In this document: one piece after another, positions 8,450 through 16,070 of the stretch
How positions within the stretch are numbered: the stretch's first letter is position 1
How the letters are laid out: each line of letters starts with the position of its first letter
Source of the DNA: Bog-756 sp050011635
Lineage (GTDB): Bacteria > Actinomycetota > Acidimicrobiia > Acidimicrobiales > RAAP-2
Length of the DNA: 38,740 nucleotides
NCBI GenBank assembly: GCA_050011635.1
Contig: JBEKIU010000011.1
Coordinates: 1 to 38,740, forward strand
Direction: 5' to 3'
The notes under the pieces: model-generated
Database searches by the model: none
What the model saw: only the letters and a program-made list of their open reading frames with translations
What the model was told of the DNA's origin: nothing
Made by a program: the position numbers and the translations under genes

Positions 8450-8943
8450 CGTTCACCGTTGCCCTCGTCTGGTCCCTTCCGCCCCGTTGCCTGTCGTCGT
8501 TGTGCGTCGACGACGAAGACCGCTTGGGTGACGTGGACCCCCCTACGCGTGAACTATATGCCCTCTTTGACCATTACTACCCGGACAATGCAAGATCCTC
8601 ACTCAGTGTTGCCCCGGCACCGCATTGAGCGGTTAATCGGTCGACAATCTGACCTCATGGGTGCCCAGCGACGGGTCAATGAGACCGGGGTCTGGAGCCA
8701 CGCGCCGAGTGCCGACGGGCTGGATACTGGTCGTCTGCTTGGTGGCGGCAACCACGTGCGCGCCCGAGACGGATCCGAATTCCTCCTTCGGGCTCAGGTA
8801 ATCACCGTGAGAGACGGTGAGGGAAACATCGGCTCATGGGGTGATCCTTGGACTCGCCAAAATGGAGCAATGGGCACGGAACCGAAGGATACATACAGCC
8901 AAATGGCTTCCGGCTACGACGGGGCGCGATCACGAACTCAAGG
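8450..8943. other. 494-bp stretch without a convincing gene
   Basis: It lies between the start of the 137-aa gene and the stop of the GH5 gene. Apart from a short lipoprotein-like frame at 8679-8801 I see only fragments such as a short inverted repeat ACCGT-GAGAG-ACGGT (about 8805-8819). Base composition is less GC-rich than the flanks, consistent with decayed or regulatory sequence. Confidence 0.4.
8679..8801 (+). CDS. Short frame with a lipoprotein-like leader (possible gene remnant)
   Basis: ATG 8679 gives 40 residues: a basic stretch (GATRR), a hydrophobic core GWILVVCLVAATT, then C and an acidic-polar tail ending at TAA. This looks like a signal peptide whose mature protein is missing, either the 5' remnant of a lost lipoprotein gene or chance. 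The lipobox (ATTC) is poor. No Shine-Dalgarno seen. Confidence 0.2.
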   Translation: MRPGSGATRRVPTGWILVVCLVAATTCAPETDPNSSFGLR

Positions 8944-10356
8944 TCACCGGCAACCTCCCCCGGGTCGAACCACGACGGTGACCGAGGGAGCCGTCGCCCG
9001 TAGCGTCAGCATGGGGGCACATCGATTGGACGTGACCGAGGCCCCATCAGCGGAGACCGAATAGCCGTCCGGATACGTGATGCTCGGCGTGATGACGTCG
9101 GTGACTGTGCCGCTTGCGAACGGTCTGCCGTTGAGACGGTGTGAGGCATAGCTGAGCTTGAACTCACGTGAGGCTGAGTCGAAGCTGTAGCCGATGGGGA
9201 TTCCGGCAACGGCAAGTGGATACGGACGGGCCAACGCCTTCAGCGCGGTCGATGCTTGTTCGTCCGTCTCGCCTGACGATCCGTGTTGATGGGCGATCAT
9301 CGAGTAATCCCAGAACAACCAAGGCATCAACTGCGAGTCGAAGCCATCGAGAAACTGGTCGATCGTCGACACGTCCGTCGTGGCCCCGAACTCGGTTGCC
9401 AGCAGCGCATCGCCGTTGCCGGAGGACAGCGTGATCGCCTTTCCCGTCTGACCCGGAAACTGGGCGATGTACGGGTGGAACGACAGTGCATTGGCCGGTG
9501 AACCGAACGCCTGTATCGACGTCGTCCCCTCGTAGTCGAAGGTGAGGAAGGGCTCGACAAAAATCAGATGGTGAGGATCGACAGCGCGGATGGCGCGGGC
9601 GGCTTTCGTGTAGAACGGCGCCAGCAGATGCTGCTCAAGAGCAGTGCACCCGGCATCGGTCTCGCAACTGGCATAGTCCGTGCCCGGCCAGGGCTCGTTC
9701 ATGATGTCGTAGCCGAGAACCGATGTGTCCGACTTGAAGGTCCTCGCCAGTGCGACGAGGGCGGCGACGTAGCGCTCCTGGAGCCCCACACCGCCGGGCC
9801 CCGGCCGGTCGGCCCAGAAGTTTGCCCACACCGCTTGTACGGCCGGACTCTTGAAGTACCCGGTTGGGAAAGCGAGTGCGGGATTCGCTGCTCCATCGGT
9901 GATGGTGGCCCACGCAGGAAAGCCGTCTCCTCCGGTCACCGGGCCGTACTCGTCTTGGTGCATGTCGAGCAGTACGACGATGTGGTCGTGGGCCAACAAA
10001 TCGACCATCTGGGCGATCTGGCGCAGATAGGCGACGTCGATCTTGCCGGGTTCAGGCATCAGGGCATCGAAGAGCACCCCGAGGCGAACGGCGCGGAACC
10101 CGTTGGCGGCGAGAAACGACGCATCGGCGGCATCGAAACCGATCAGCGGGTCGAAAGGGGCCTGCTTGACGACATAGTTGACCCCGTGCGGCAGGAGGAT
10201 CCGACCCTCGGAGTCAGTCAGCCAGCGGCCTTGGTGACCGATGAATCCGGCTGGGACGGCGGAGGGAACCACCTTCGACGGGGTCGACGAAGCGCTGGTG
10301 CATGCCGAGCACGTAACCGCCAGGAGCAAGCAGATGGTGATGAAGCAGCGACGCAT
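8944..10356 (-). CDS. GH5 glycoside hydrolase, endoglycoceramidase-like lipoprotein
   Basis: 470 residues. The leader MRRCFITICLLLAVTCSAC ends in a probable lipidated C19. The catalytic (beta/alpha)8 barrel runs ~40-370: HGVNYVVKQAPFDP, LLDMHQDEYGPVTGGDGFPA, acid/base E221 in IMNEPWPGTD, FVEPF, FHPY, and nucleophile E322 in LATEFGA. The DMHQD and GGDGFPAW motifs and a C-terminal beta-sandwich (~385-470) resemble endoglycoceramidases and related endo-beta-galactosylglycosidases rather than cellulases. Endoglycoceramidases release the glycan from glycosphingolipids; for a free-living actinobacterium the true substrate may be another glycolipid or glycoside. A GAAGGGTGG Shine-Dalgarno precedes the ATG. 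It reads in the same direction as the AHSA1-like gene 85 bp upstream. Confidence 0.88.
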   Translation of the reverse strand: MRRCFITICLLLAVTCSACTSASSTPSKVVPSAVPAGFIGHQGRWLTDSEGRILLPHGVNYVVKQAPFDPLIGFDAADASFLAANGFRAVRLGVLFDALMPEPGKIDVAYLRQIAQMVDLLAHDHIVVLLDMHQDEYGPVTGGDGFPAWATITDGAANPALAFPTGYFKSPAVQAVWANFWADRPGPGGVGLQERYVAALVALARTFKSDTSVLGYDIMNEPWPGTDYASCETDAGCTALEQHLLAPFYTKAARAIRAVDPHHLIFVEPFLTFDYEGTTSIQAFGSPANALSFHPYIAQFPGQTGKAITLSSGNGDALLATEFGATTDVSTIDQFLDGFDSQLMPWLFWDYSMIAHQHGSSGETDEQASTALKALARPYPLAVAGIPIGYSFDSASREFKLSYASHRLNGRPFASGTVTDVITPSITYPDGYSVSADGASVTSNRCAPMLTLRATAPSVTVVVRPGGGCR

Positions 10357-10441
10357 CTGATTCCACCCTTCGTTGGATCACCCACCGGGTTCCGGTGTGA
10401 GGTCGTACCCTGCAACCGGCAACCGGCGAACGGTGCTCACC

Positions 10442-10882
10442 TTATGCAACGCCGTGGGAGTGGGCACTCGTGAGCACGTCATCGAGGTGCATGAGAATCT
10501 GAGGCCATGCCTCGGCATGGCGGTGTGCCGACTCCTCGTTCGCAAATCCACTGTGCGTCAGTCGAAGGATGGTTCCCGGATCGGTGGGGTCGAGTTCGAT
10601 CCCGACCACCGTCTCAGCCCCCTCGGTTCCATCCTCGCCGGTCACCCAGGTCTGTTCGATCAGCCGGTCCGGTTCGAGAGCGAGGAACCGTCCATAGTGT
10701 GGATGGCGACTCCCGTCGTGGATGACCTCGAACCAGTAGGGCTCGCCTACCACCGGACTCATACGTATGGCTCCCGGCGATGCAAACCAGGTGTCGAACG
10801 CCTCCGTCCAGGCCCGGAAGACGTCCGGCGGTGATGCGCCCATGGTGTGCTCGACGGTGAACGAGAGTGGGTCGTCAGCCAC
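10442..10882 (-). CDS. AHSA1/SRPBCC-family protein
   Basis: 146 residues, START-like helix-grip fold: FTVEHTMGASPPDVFRAWT opening, DTWFAS, GEPYWFEV strand, HYGRFLALEPDRLIEQTWV, then the strand TILRLTHSGF and the final helix WPQILMHLDDVL. Such proteins bind hydrophobic ligands in a cavity; family members are often paired with ArsR regulators, but none is here. GTG start; GATACT lies 6 nt upstream, overlapping a GGAGG-like sequence, so it could be leaderless or use that site. Ligand unknown. Confidence 0.85.
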   Translation of the reverse strand: MADDPLSFTVEHTMGASPPDVFRAWTEAFDTWFASPGAIRMSPVVGEPYWFEVIHDGSRHPHYGRFLALEPDRLIEQTWVTGEDGTEGAETVVGIELDPTDPGTILRLTHSGFANEESAHRHAEAWPQILMHLDDVLTSAHSHGVA

Positions 10883-10888
10883 CCTCCG

Positions 10889-10894
10889 AGTATC
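10889..10894 (-). promoter_or_regulatory. -10 box GATACT upstream of the AHSA1-like gene
   Basis: GATACT on the minus strand is separated from GTG 10882 by the 6 bases CGGAGG. First base departs from TANNNT; the site is otherwise placed like the leaderless boxes elsewhere in the window. Confidence 0.4.
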
Positions 10895-10997
10895 TCACCG
10901 GCTCTTCCTCCTGCGCCGATGACGGAGGCATCGCTCCTTCGGTTCCGACCTGTCCTGATTCCAGCCACGAGCCGCGATGGCGCCGGGTGTGACTCTC

Positions 10998-11915
10998 TCA
11001 GCGGTAATAGTGATCCTGCTCGAGATCCTCGAGCAGGCTGGGGCCGCTCGGCTCCCACCCGATCAGCTTCTCGGTGATGGCAGACGAGGCGGGGCTGTCC
11101 AGGGCCACGAAGTGACCCAGGTGACCGAAGTGCTCGCCGGCATCGGCGGGGGCCACCGACGCCGTGGGGATGCCGAGGTGCCGCGCCATGACCTCGGCGA
11201 TCTCGCGGAAGGCGACGCCCTGGTCGGCCACGGCATGGAGCACCGAGCCGGCGGGGGCGGCCTCGACGGCGAGGCGAGCCAGGCGGGCGGCGTCGGAGCG
11301 ATGCACCGCCGGCCAGCGGTTGGTCCCGTCCCCCACGTATCCGGCCACGCCCCGCTCACGGGCCGTCCCGACCAGGGTGGCCATGAACCCGTGATCCCCG
11401 TCGCCGTGGACCGTCGGGGGCAGGCGCAGCACCGACGAGCGGACGCCTGTGCCCCTCAGGGACAGCGTGAGCAGAGCGGTGGCCGCCCGGCGCCCGGCCG
11501 GGATGGCCCGAACCTCGGCGCTGGGAACCAGCCCGTCGTCCTCCGTCGCCATCCGGCCGGCTGCCAGGCCGAGCAGGCCCGAGGCGAGCACCAGCGGTCG
11601 GTCGGAGTCGGCCAAGGCCGAGCCCATGGCCTCCACGGCCCAGCGGTCGGCCGCCGCCGCGGCGGCGAAGTTGCCACTCCAGGCCACCTCGTGTTGGAAG
11701 GCCAGGTGGATGACCCCGTCAGCGTCGCCAGCCGCCTTGGCCAGACCGTCGGGGTCGTCGAGGTCGCCCAGATGAACGGTGGCCCCGGCCGCCTGCAGCT
11801 GCTGTGCCGATTCGTCAGAGCGGGCCAGGCCGACCACGTCGTGGCCTGCTCCGAGGAGCTCGGGCACGACTGCTGCCCCGATCCAGCCCGATGCGCCGGT
11901 GACAAAGATTCTCAT
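10998..11915 (-). CDS. NAD(P)-binding epimerase/dehydratase-type SDR
   Basis: 305 residues. Rossmann motif TGASGWIG at residues 6-13, LARSDESAQQLQAAGATVHLGDLDD (cofactor-specificity loop and acidic D), VIHLAFQHEV, then a C-terminal substrate domain with SVLRLPPTVHGDGDHGFM and WPAVHRSDAARLARLAVE. This is the atypical SDR group of small NAD(P)H reductases/epimerases; the classical YxxxK is not evident, so activity is uncertain. It is divergent from the TetR gene at 12006 and its promoter overlaps the TetR-type operator, so it is probably that regulator's target, perhaps in detoxification. Confidence 0.88.
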   Translation of the reverse strand: MRIFVTGASGWIGAAVVPELLGAGHDVVGLARSDESAQQLQAAGATVHLGDLDDPDGLAKAAGDADGVIHLAFQHEVAWSGNFAAAAAADRWAVEAMGSALADSDRPLVLASGLLGLAAGRMATEDDGLVPSAEVRAIPAGRRAATALLTLSLRGTGVRSSVLRLPPTVHGDGDHGFMATLVGTARERGVAGYVGDGTNRWPAVHRSDAARLARLAVEAAPAGSVLHAVADQGVAFREIAEVMARHLGIPTASVAPADAGEHFGHLGHFVALDSPASSAITEKLIGWEPSGPSLLEDLEQDHYYR

Positions 11916-11941
11916 GATGGGTTCCCTCCGATGGCGATATT

Positions 11942-11990
11942 GATGTCAGTGACTGCTATCAACCTACCCAGGATGTCAGTGACTGTCAAC
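11942..11990. promoter_or_regulatory. Operator: two copies of GATGTCAGTGACTG
   Basis: The 14-bp sequence GATGTCAGTGACTG occurs at 11942-11955 and 11972-11985, exactly 30 bp apart (about three helical turns, same face). Each copy contains the palindrome GTCA-G-TGAC, and the second overlaps a further one, TGAC-T-GTCA. It lies between divergent SDR and TetR genes, covering the SDR promoter and lying just upstream of the TetR -10 box. Likely bound by the TetR protein. Confidence 0.7.
11961..11989 (-). promoter_or_regulatory. SDR promoter, TTGACA-17-TAGGTT
   Basis: On the minus strand a perfect -35 TTGACA (11984-11989) is followed after 17 bp by TAGGTT (11961-11966), fitting the actinobacterial TANNNT -10. 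One operator copy covers the -35/spacer and the other the early transcribed region. Confidence 0.65.
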
Positions 11991-11993
11991 GCC

Positions 11994-11999
11994 TAGGAT
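11994..11999 (+). promoter_or_regulatory. -10 box TAGGAT, leaderless start of the TetR gene
   Basis: TAGGAT ends 6 nt before ATG 12006. The right-hand operator copy occupies the position of the -35 region, which implies autoregulation. Confidence 0.55.
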
Positions 12000-12005
12000 G
12001 CAGAG

Positions 12006-12575
12006 ATGGGTCGATGGCAGCCGGACAGTCGAGGGCGTCTGCAGGAGGCTGCGCTCGCCCTCTACTCGGAGCGGGGATTCGACCAGACCACGGCGGCCCA
12101 GATCGCCGCCCGGGCGGGATTGACCGAGCGCACCTTCTTCCGGCACTTTACCGACAAGCGAGAGGTGCTCTTCGGAGGATCTGCTCTCCTCGAGGAACGG
12201 ATCGTGGCCGGCGTGGCCGGTGCGCCCACAGAGGACGGGCCGCTCGACGCTGTGGCTTGTGGACTCGCCGCCGCCGCGGCCATGCTCGGCGACTTCCGCC
12301 GCGACCTGTCCCGCCAGCGACAGACCGTGATCGCCGCCAATCCCGAGCTGCGGGAGCGGGAGTTGGCCAAGTTGGCCGACTATGCCGCGGCGGTGGCACA
12401 GGCCCTCCACCAGCGAGGAGTGGGCGAGCCCCAAGCCAGCCTGGCGGCCGAGGCAGGCATGACGGTATTCCGCGTGGCGATGGAACGATGGTCGAGCGGG
12501 CACGACGCCCGCGACCTCGCCGACGTCATGCGGGAGTCGATGGCCGGGCTCCGGGCGGTGGCCGGCGGCAGCTGA
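12006..12575 (+). CDS. TetR-family transcriptional regulator
   Basis: 189 residues. The N-terminal DNA-binding domain is clear: GRLQEAALALYSERGFDQTTAAQIAARAGLTERTFFRHFTDKREVLF (residues ~10-56), with the HTH recognition helix at LTERTFFRHF. The rest is a helical ligand-binding and dimerisation domain, ligand unknown. It is divergent from the SDR gene, and the repeated operator lies between them. It probably represses itself and the SDR. ATG chosen from the leaderless -10 box. Confidence 0.92.
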   Translation: MGRWQPDSRGRLQEAALALYSERGFDQTTAAQIAARAGLTERTFFRHFTDKREVLFGGSALLEERIVAGVAGAPTEDGPLDAVACGLAAAAAMLGDFRRDLSRQRQTVIAANPELRERELAKLADYAAAVAQALHQRGVGEPQASLAAEAGMTVFRVAMERWSSGHDARDLADVMRESMAGLRAVAGGS

Positions 12576-12779
12576 AGGTCAGCTCGGCCGGGGACGCTTC
12601 CGACGGCGCCCCTCCGGGTGCGTCCATATGGCCCGGTTCAGGCACCAGGTTCAGGAATCCGCCATTTCCGTCTTTATCTCTAGCAATCCGACAGGTATAC
12701 TAGGAGTAAGAATCCGTCGAGCGGGAGACCGTTCCGGACTTGAGGCTGCTGGGCACTCTGCCCCTCGGCTCAGCGGCAG

Positions 12780-12807
12780 CCCTCTACCCCTCCGACGGAG
12801 TAGAGGG
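12780..12807. promoter_or_regulatory. Inverted repeat upstream of the aldo/keto reductase
   Basis: CCCTCTAC (12780-12787) pairs with GTAGAGGG (12800-12807); the loop contains a further TCC-GAC-GGA pairing. It lies 53 bp before ATG 12860. If that gene is leaderless the repeat is outside the mRNA and is better read as an operator, or as a terminator for the TetR gene 205 bp upstream. The rest of 12576-12859 shows no gene. Confidence 0.4.
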
Positions 12808-12846
12808 CCGTCCCGTCGCCGGTGGCCGCGGCTCCGGCAACGCCCA

Positions 12847-12852
12847 TAGAGT
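12847..12852 (+). promoter_or_regulatory. -10 box TAGAGT, leaderless start of the aldo/keto reductase
   Basis: TAGAGT ends 7 nt before ATG 12860 and no Shine-Dalgarno is present; supports the internal ATG over the upstream frame. Confidence 0.5.
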
Positions 12853-12859
12853 CGCGGTC

Positions 12860-13891
12860 ATGAAGAACCGCACGCTCGGCCGGACCGGAATCAGGGTGAG
12901 TCCCCTCTGCCTGGGGGCGATGATGTTCGGGGCCTGGGGCAATCCCGACCATGACGACTCGGTCCGGATCATCCATCGTGCACTCGACGCGGGGATCAAT
13001 TTCATCGATACCGCCGATGTGTACTCGGCCGGCGAATCCGAGGAGATCGTGGGCCAGGCGCTGGCCACGGTGGATCGCTCCCGGGTCGTCCTCGCCACCA
13101 AAGTCCACGCGCCCATGAGCGACGACCCCAACGCACAGGGCAACTCACGCCGGTGGATCGTCGCAGAGTGTGAGAACAGCCTGCGCCGACTGGGCACGGA
13201 CTACATCGACCTCTATCAGGTGCACCGACCCGATGAGACCGTCGACGTCGACCAGACCCTCGGCGCGCTCACCGATCTCGTCCACGCCGGCAAGATCCGC
13301 GCCTTCGGCAGCTCGACGTTTCCGGCCGAGCAGATCGTCGAGGCCCAGTGGGTGGCCGAGCGCCGGGGTCGGGATCGCTTCATGACCGAGCAGCCTCCCT
13401 ACTCCATTCTCGTCCGCGGCATCGAGCGTGACGTTCTCCCGGTCGCTCAGACATACGGGATGGGCGTCATCCCCTGGAGCCCGTTGGCCGGCGGCTGGCT
13501 GTCGGGCAGCTTCGGGAAGGGCAAGGGGAACACCAGCCGGAGGGCCCAGCGGGTGCCCGGCCGCTACGACCTGGACATCCCCGAGAATCAGCGGAAGCTG
13601 GAGATCGTCACCGAGCTGGCCACGGTGGCCGATGACGCCGGCGTGACCATCATCGAGCTGGCCCTGGCCTTCGTGCTCGAGCACCCAGCGGTGAGCGCCG
13701 CCATCATCGGACCGCGCACCATGGAGCAACTCGAGTCACAGCTCTCCGCGCCGGATGTCCGTCTCGAACCGGCCGTCCTGGACCGCATCGACGAGATCGT
13801 CGCTCCGGGCACCAACATCAACCCCGAGGACGCCGGCTGGGCGCCTTCCGTGCTGGCCAACTCCCGGCTCCGTCGCCGTCACCGCCGCTGA
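12860..13891 (+). CDS. Aldo/keto reductase
   Basis: 343 residues from ATG 12860 (MKNRTLGRTGIRVSPLCLGA is the canonical start of the family; the frame upstream is not). NADPH-dependent reduction of aldehydes or ketones in a TIM barrel. The catalytic tetrad is intact: D50 and Y55 in FIDTADVYSAGESE, K81 in LATKVHAPM, H122 in LYQVHRP. The C-terminal cofactor loop IIGPRTMEQLESQLSA is present. It belongs to the YghZ/general-stress type rather than the steroid-reductase type; substrate unknown. Convergent with the second TetR gene. Confidence 0.94.
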   Translation: MKNRTLGRTGIRVSPLCLGAMMFGAWGNPDHDDSVRIIHRALDAGINFIDTADVYSAGESEEIVGQALATVDRSRVVLATKVHAPMSDDPNAQGNSRRWIVAECENSLRRLGTDYIDLYQVHRPDETVDVDQTLGALTDLVHAGKIRAFGSSTFPAEQIVEAQWVAERRGRDRFMTEQPPYSILVRGIERDVLPVAQTYGMGVIPWSPLAGGWLSGSFGKGKGNTSRRAQRVPGRYDLDIPENQRKLEIVTELATVADDAGVTIIELALAFVLEHPAVSAAIIGPRTMEQLESQLSAPDVRLEPAVLDRIDEIVAPGTNINPEDAGWAPSVLANSRLRRRHRR

Positions 13892-13926
13892 CTCCGGCCT
13901 GGGCCGATCGACGAGGAGTCCGGCGG
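13882..13926. terminator. Bidirectional hairpin between convergent genes
   Basis: CCGCCG (13882-13887) plus GACTCC (13890-13895) pair with GGAGTC (13915-13920) plus CGGCGG (13921-13926): a 12-bp stem with a 2-nt bulge and 19-nt loop, spanning the reductase stop codon. No T run. It is placed to serve both the aldo/keto reductase and the facing TetR gene. Confidence 0.4.
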
Positions 13927-14015
13927 ACGACCGAGATCTCCCGGGCCGCAGAACCGACGGCCTTGGCGTGGACATTCCACACAGGACGATCCGATCGCCC
14001 GACATCGGCGGCGGC

Positions 14016-14696
14016 TCAGGCCCCGGTGGCCGGCCGTCCCGGAGATCCCTGCGCCACAGCTCCGACCACGACCGCCAGCGTGAAGTCGAACAACTGGCCC
14101 TCGTCGCAGGGATGTGAAAGATGCTCGAGGAGCTCGGGCGCATCGGGCGCGTCGTCGAGGGACCAGAGCTCCTCGGGGCTCTCACGCTGGGCGGGCTGGC
14201 GTTCGAGCTGACGGTCCAGGAGGACCGAGCCGATGACCAGGTTGAGCACGGCCTGGACACCGAGCGCCACCCCGGCGGGGTCCACGCCGGCCGACCTGAG
14301 CTCGTTGACCAGGACACGCCGGGCCGGCTGGAAGAGCGCAGCCGTGCGACCTTGGCGGTGGACCAGGGCCACCAGTTCCCGACGCTCGAGCAGCGTGCTC
14401 CGCAGCGAGGTTGCCAACGAGGTGATGCGGGTGGCCGGGTCCCGGCCCCGGACCGATACCTCCCCCAGTCGAGCGATGACCCGTTCGGCGACACCGTCGA
14501 GCAGCGCCTGCTTGTCGCCCACATGCCAGTAGATGGCTGTGGCCGCCACGCCCAGTTTGGCGGCAAGGCCGCGGATGGTCAGGCGGTCGATCCCCTCGGT
14601 TTCGACGATCTGCAACGCCGCGTCGAGCACCTGATCGCGGGAGAGCCCGGCGCCAGGAGACCGTCCGGGATCTGCTTGACCTCGCCCGACCGTCAT
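14016..14696 (-). CDS. TetR-family repressor of the amidohydrolase operon
   Basis: 226 residues. HTH domain ~20-66: SRDQVLDAALQIVETEGIDR, LTIRGLAAKLGVAATAIYWHVGDKQALLDGV; the AIYWHVGDK helix and the long C-terminal domain resemble the tetracycline-repressor C-terminal type (TetR_C), with ligand pocket in RELVALVHRQGRTAALF onward. It is divergent from the amidohydrolase operon, 110 bp apart, and its own ATG overlaps a perfect 15-bp palindrome. I infer it represses itself and the operon and is released by a pathway substrate. Confidence 0.92.
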   Translation of the reverse strand: MTVGRGQADPGRSPGAGLSRDQVLDAALQIVETEGIDRLTIRGLAAKLGVAATAIYWHVGDKQALLDGVAERVIARLGEVSVRGRDPATRITSLATSLRSTLLERRELVALVHRQGRTAALFQPARRVLVNELRSAGVDPAGVALGVQAVLNLVIGSVLLDRQLERQPAQRESPEELWSLDDAPDAPELLEHLSHPCDEGQLFDFTLAVVVGAVAQGSPGRPATGA

Positions 14697-14703
14697 GTAA
14701 CGA
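14676..14703 (+). promoter_or_regulatory. Probable promoter of the amidohydrolase operon
   Basis: TTGACC (14676-14681) and TAACGA (14698-14703) are 16 bp apart on the plus strand, leaving a leader of ~95 nt before ATG 14807. The -10 falls inside the palindrome, so a bound repressor would block polymerase. Confidence 0.45.
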
Positions 14704-14710
14704 TGTTACA
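14696..14710. promoter_or_regulatory. Perfect palindromic operator TGTAAC-GAT-GTTACA
   Basis: 6-bp arms with a 3-bp centre, the size and form of a TetR-family site. It overlaps the ATG of the TetR gene (14694-14696), that gene's -10 and the operon's likely -10, so one site can control both directions. Confidence 0.75.
14703..14708 (-). promoter_or_regulatory. -10 box TAACAT, leaderless start of the second TetR gene
   Basis: On the minus strand TAACAT is followed by CGTTAC and ATG (14696), a 6-nt gap. The box is part of the palindrome, hence autoregulation. Confidence 0.55.
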
Positions 14711-14788
14711 GGCAAGGCGACCCGTCATCGGCAAGGACCGCGGGCCAGCGGTTGGTTGCCGGCAAGGAACGATGGGTGTCGGCAAGGA
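14711..14788 (+). repeat. Four GGCAAGG repeats in the operon leader
   Basis: GGCAAGG occurs at 14711, 14730, 14761 and 14781; the last three extend to CGGCAAGGA. Spacings are 19, 31 and 20 bp. They fall between operator and Shine-Dalgarno and could be binding sites for a second regulator or an RNA-binding motif. Confidence 0.5.
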
Positions 14789-14806
14789 ACAGGGGGAGGC
14801 GAGACG

Positions 14807-16030
14807 ATGAGCGGTGAGGACCACTACACCATCATCTCGGCCGACTGCCACGCCGGTGCAGATCTCCTCCACTACCGCGACTACCTCCCGACCAGGCTCC
14901 ATCCCCAGTTCGACGATTGGGCCAGGCAGTACCGCGTGCCGTTCGACGACCTCATGGGCGAAGACGCCAGCCGGAACTGGGACCACGGACGTCGCCAGGC
15001 CGAACTGGAGGCGGACGGGATCGTCGCCGAGGTCATCTTCCCCAACACGATCCCGCCCTTCTATCCTGAACCGTCGCTGAAGGTGCAGGTCCCCGGGGCC
15101 ACCGAAGGCGACCTCGAGCTCCGCTGGGCCGGCCTGCGGGCCCACAACCGGTGGCTGGCCAACTTCTGCGCCGCGGCACCGGGCCGACGCCTCGGCATCG
15201 TCCAGATCATGCTGCACGACGTGGCCGCCGCGGTCGCCGAAGTCGAGTGGGCCGCCGAGGCCGGCATGACCGCCGGCATCCTCTTGCCCGGGGCCCCTCC
15301 CGGTTCGGGTCTCGAGCCGCTCTATTCGCGGATCTACGACCCCCTCTGGCGGGCTTGCGAGGTGGCGGGCCTCCCGGTCAACCACCACAGCGGGAGCGCG
15401 GTGCCGCCGCTGGGCGACAAGGACATCGAAAAGGTCATGTTCATGCTGGAGGTCACCTGGTGGGCGCATCGTTCGCTCTGGCATCTGATCTTCGCCGGGG
15501 TCCTCGAGCGCCATCCCGATCTCCAATTCGTCTTCACCGAACAGGGAACGGCCTGGATCCCCGAGACGCTCGGAACGCTCGATTTCTTCTTCTCGCGGAT
15601 GGGCACGGCGACCGGATCCCAGGAGCTCGAATGGGGGGAGTCGGTCGTCTCCCAGCTCTCGATGCGCCCGAGCGAGTACTGGGCTCGCCAGTGCCATGTG
15701 GGGTCGAGCTTCATGCGACCGGCAGAGGCCGCCATGCGCCACGCCGTAGGGGTGGACAAGATCATGTGGGGCAGCGACTACCCCCACCGGGAGTCGAGCT
15801 TCCCGTTCAGCGCGGAGGCCCTGCGCCTATCGTTCGCCGGCATCGATCCCGTCGAGGTCCAGCAGATGCTCGGGGGCAACGCGGCCCGCCTGTTCGGGTT
15901 CGACATGGACGGCCTCACGGAAGTGGCGCAACGGGTGGGTCCGACCCATGACCAGATCGACCGGCCACTCGAGCCATCGGAGATTCCGGTCGAAGCCGGT
16001 CGCTGCCCGGCGTTCGCCGGTGTGACCTGA
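14807..16030 (+). CDS. Amidohydrolase-2 (ACMSD-like) family metal-dependent enzyme, first copy
   Basis: 407 residues from ATG 14807, which has an AGGGGGAGG Shine-Dalgarno; an in-frame ATG 17 codons earlier lacks one. TIM-barrel amidohydrolase-superfamily protein with D13-x-H15 in SADCHAG, NHH at 192-194, E245 in FTEQG and D324 in MWGSDYPH. The family includes ACMSD-type decarboxylases and LigY-type C-C hydrolases, so cleavage of a C-C bond in a carboxylated ring or ring-fission product is the likeliest chemistry. It opens a four-gene operon and has a paralogue as the last gene, sharing AHNRWLA, SMRPSEY and MWG(S/N)D(Y/F)PH. Cytoplasmic. Substrate unknown. Confidence 0.9.
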   Translation: MSGEDHYTIISADCHAGADLLHYRDYLPTRLHPQFDDWARQYRVPFDDLMGEDASRNWDHGRRQAELEADGIVAEVIFPNTIPPFYPEPSLKVQVPGATEGDLELRWAGLRAHNRWLANFCAAAPGRRLGIVQIMLHDVAAAVAEVEWAAEAGMTAGILLPGAPPGSGLEPLYSRIYDPLWRACEVAGLPVNHHSGSAVPPLGDKDIEKVMFMLEVTWWAHRSLWHLIFAGVLERHPDLQFVFTEQGTAWIPETLGTLDFFFSRMGTATGSQELEWGESVVSQLSMRPSEYWARQCHVGSSFMRPAEAAMRHAVGVDKIMWGSDYPHRESSFPFSAEALRLSFAGIDPVEVQQMLGGNAARLFGFDMDGLTEVAQRVGPTHDQIDRPLEPSEIPVEAGRCPAFAGVT

Positions 16031-16070
16031 CCACCACCTGCAGAGGAACGATCAACGACGAAGGAGACCC

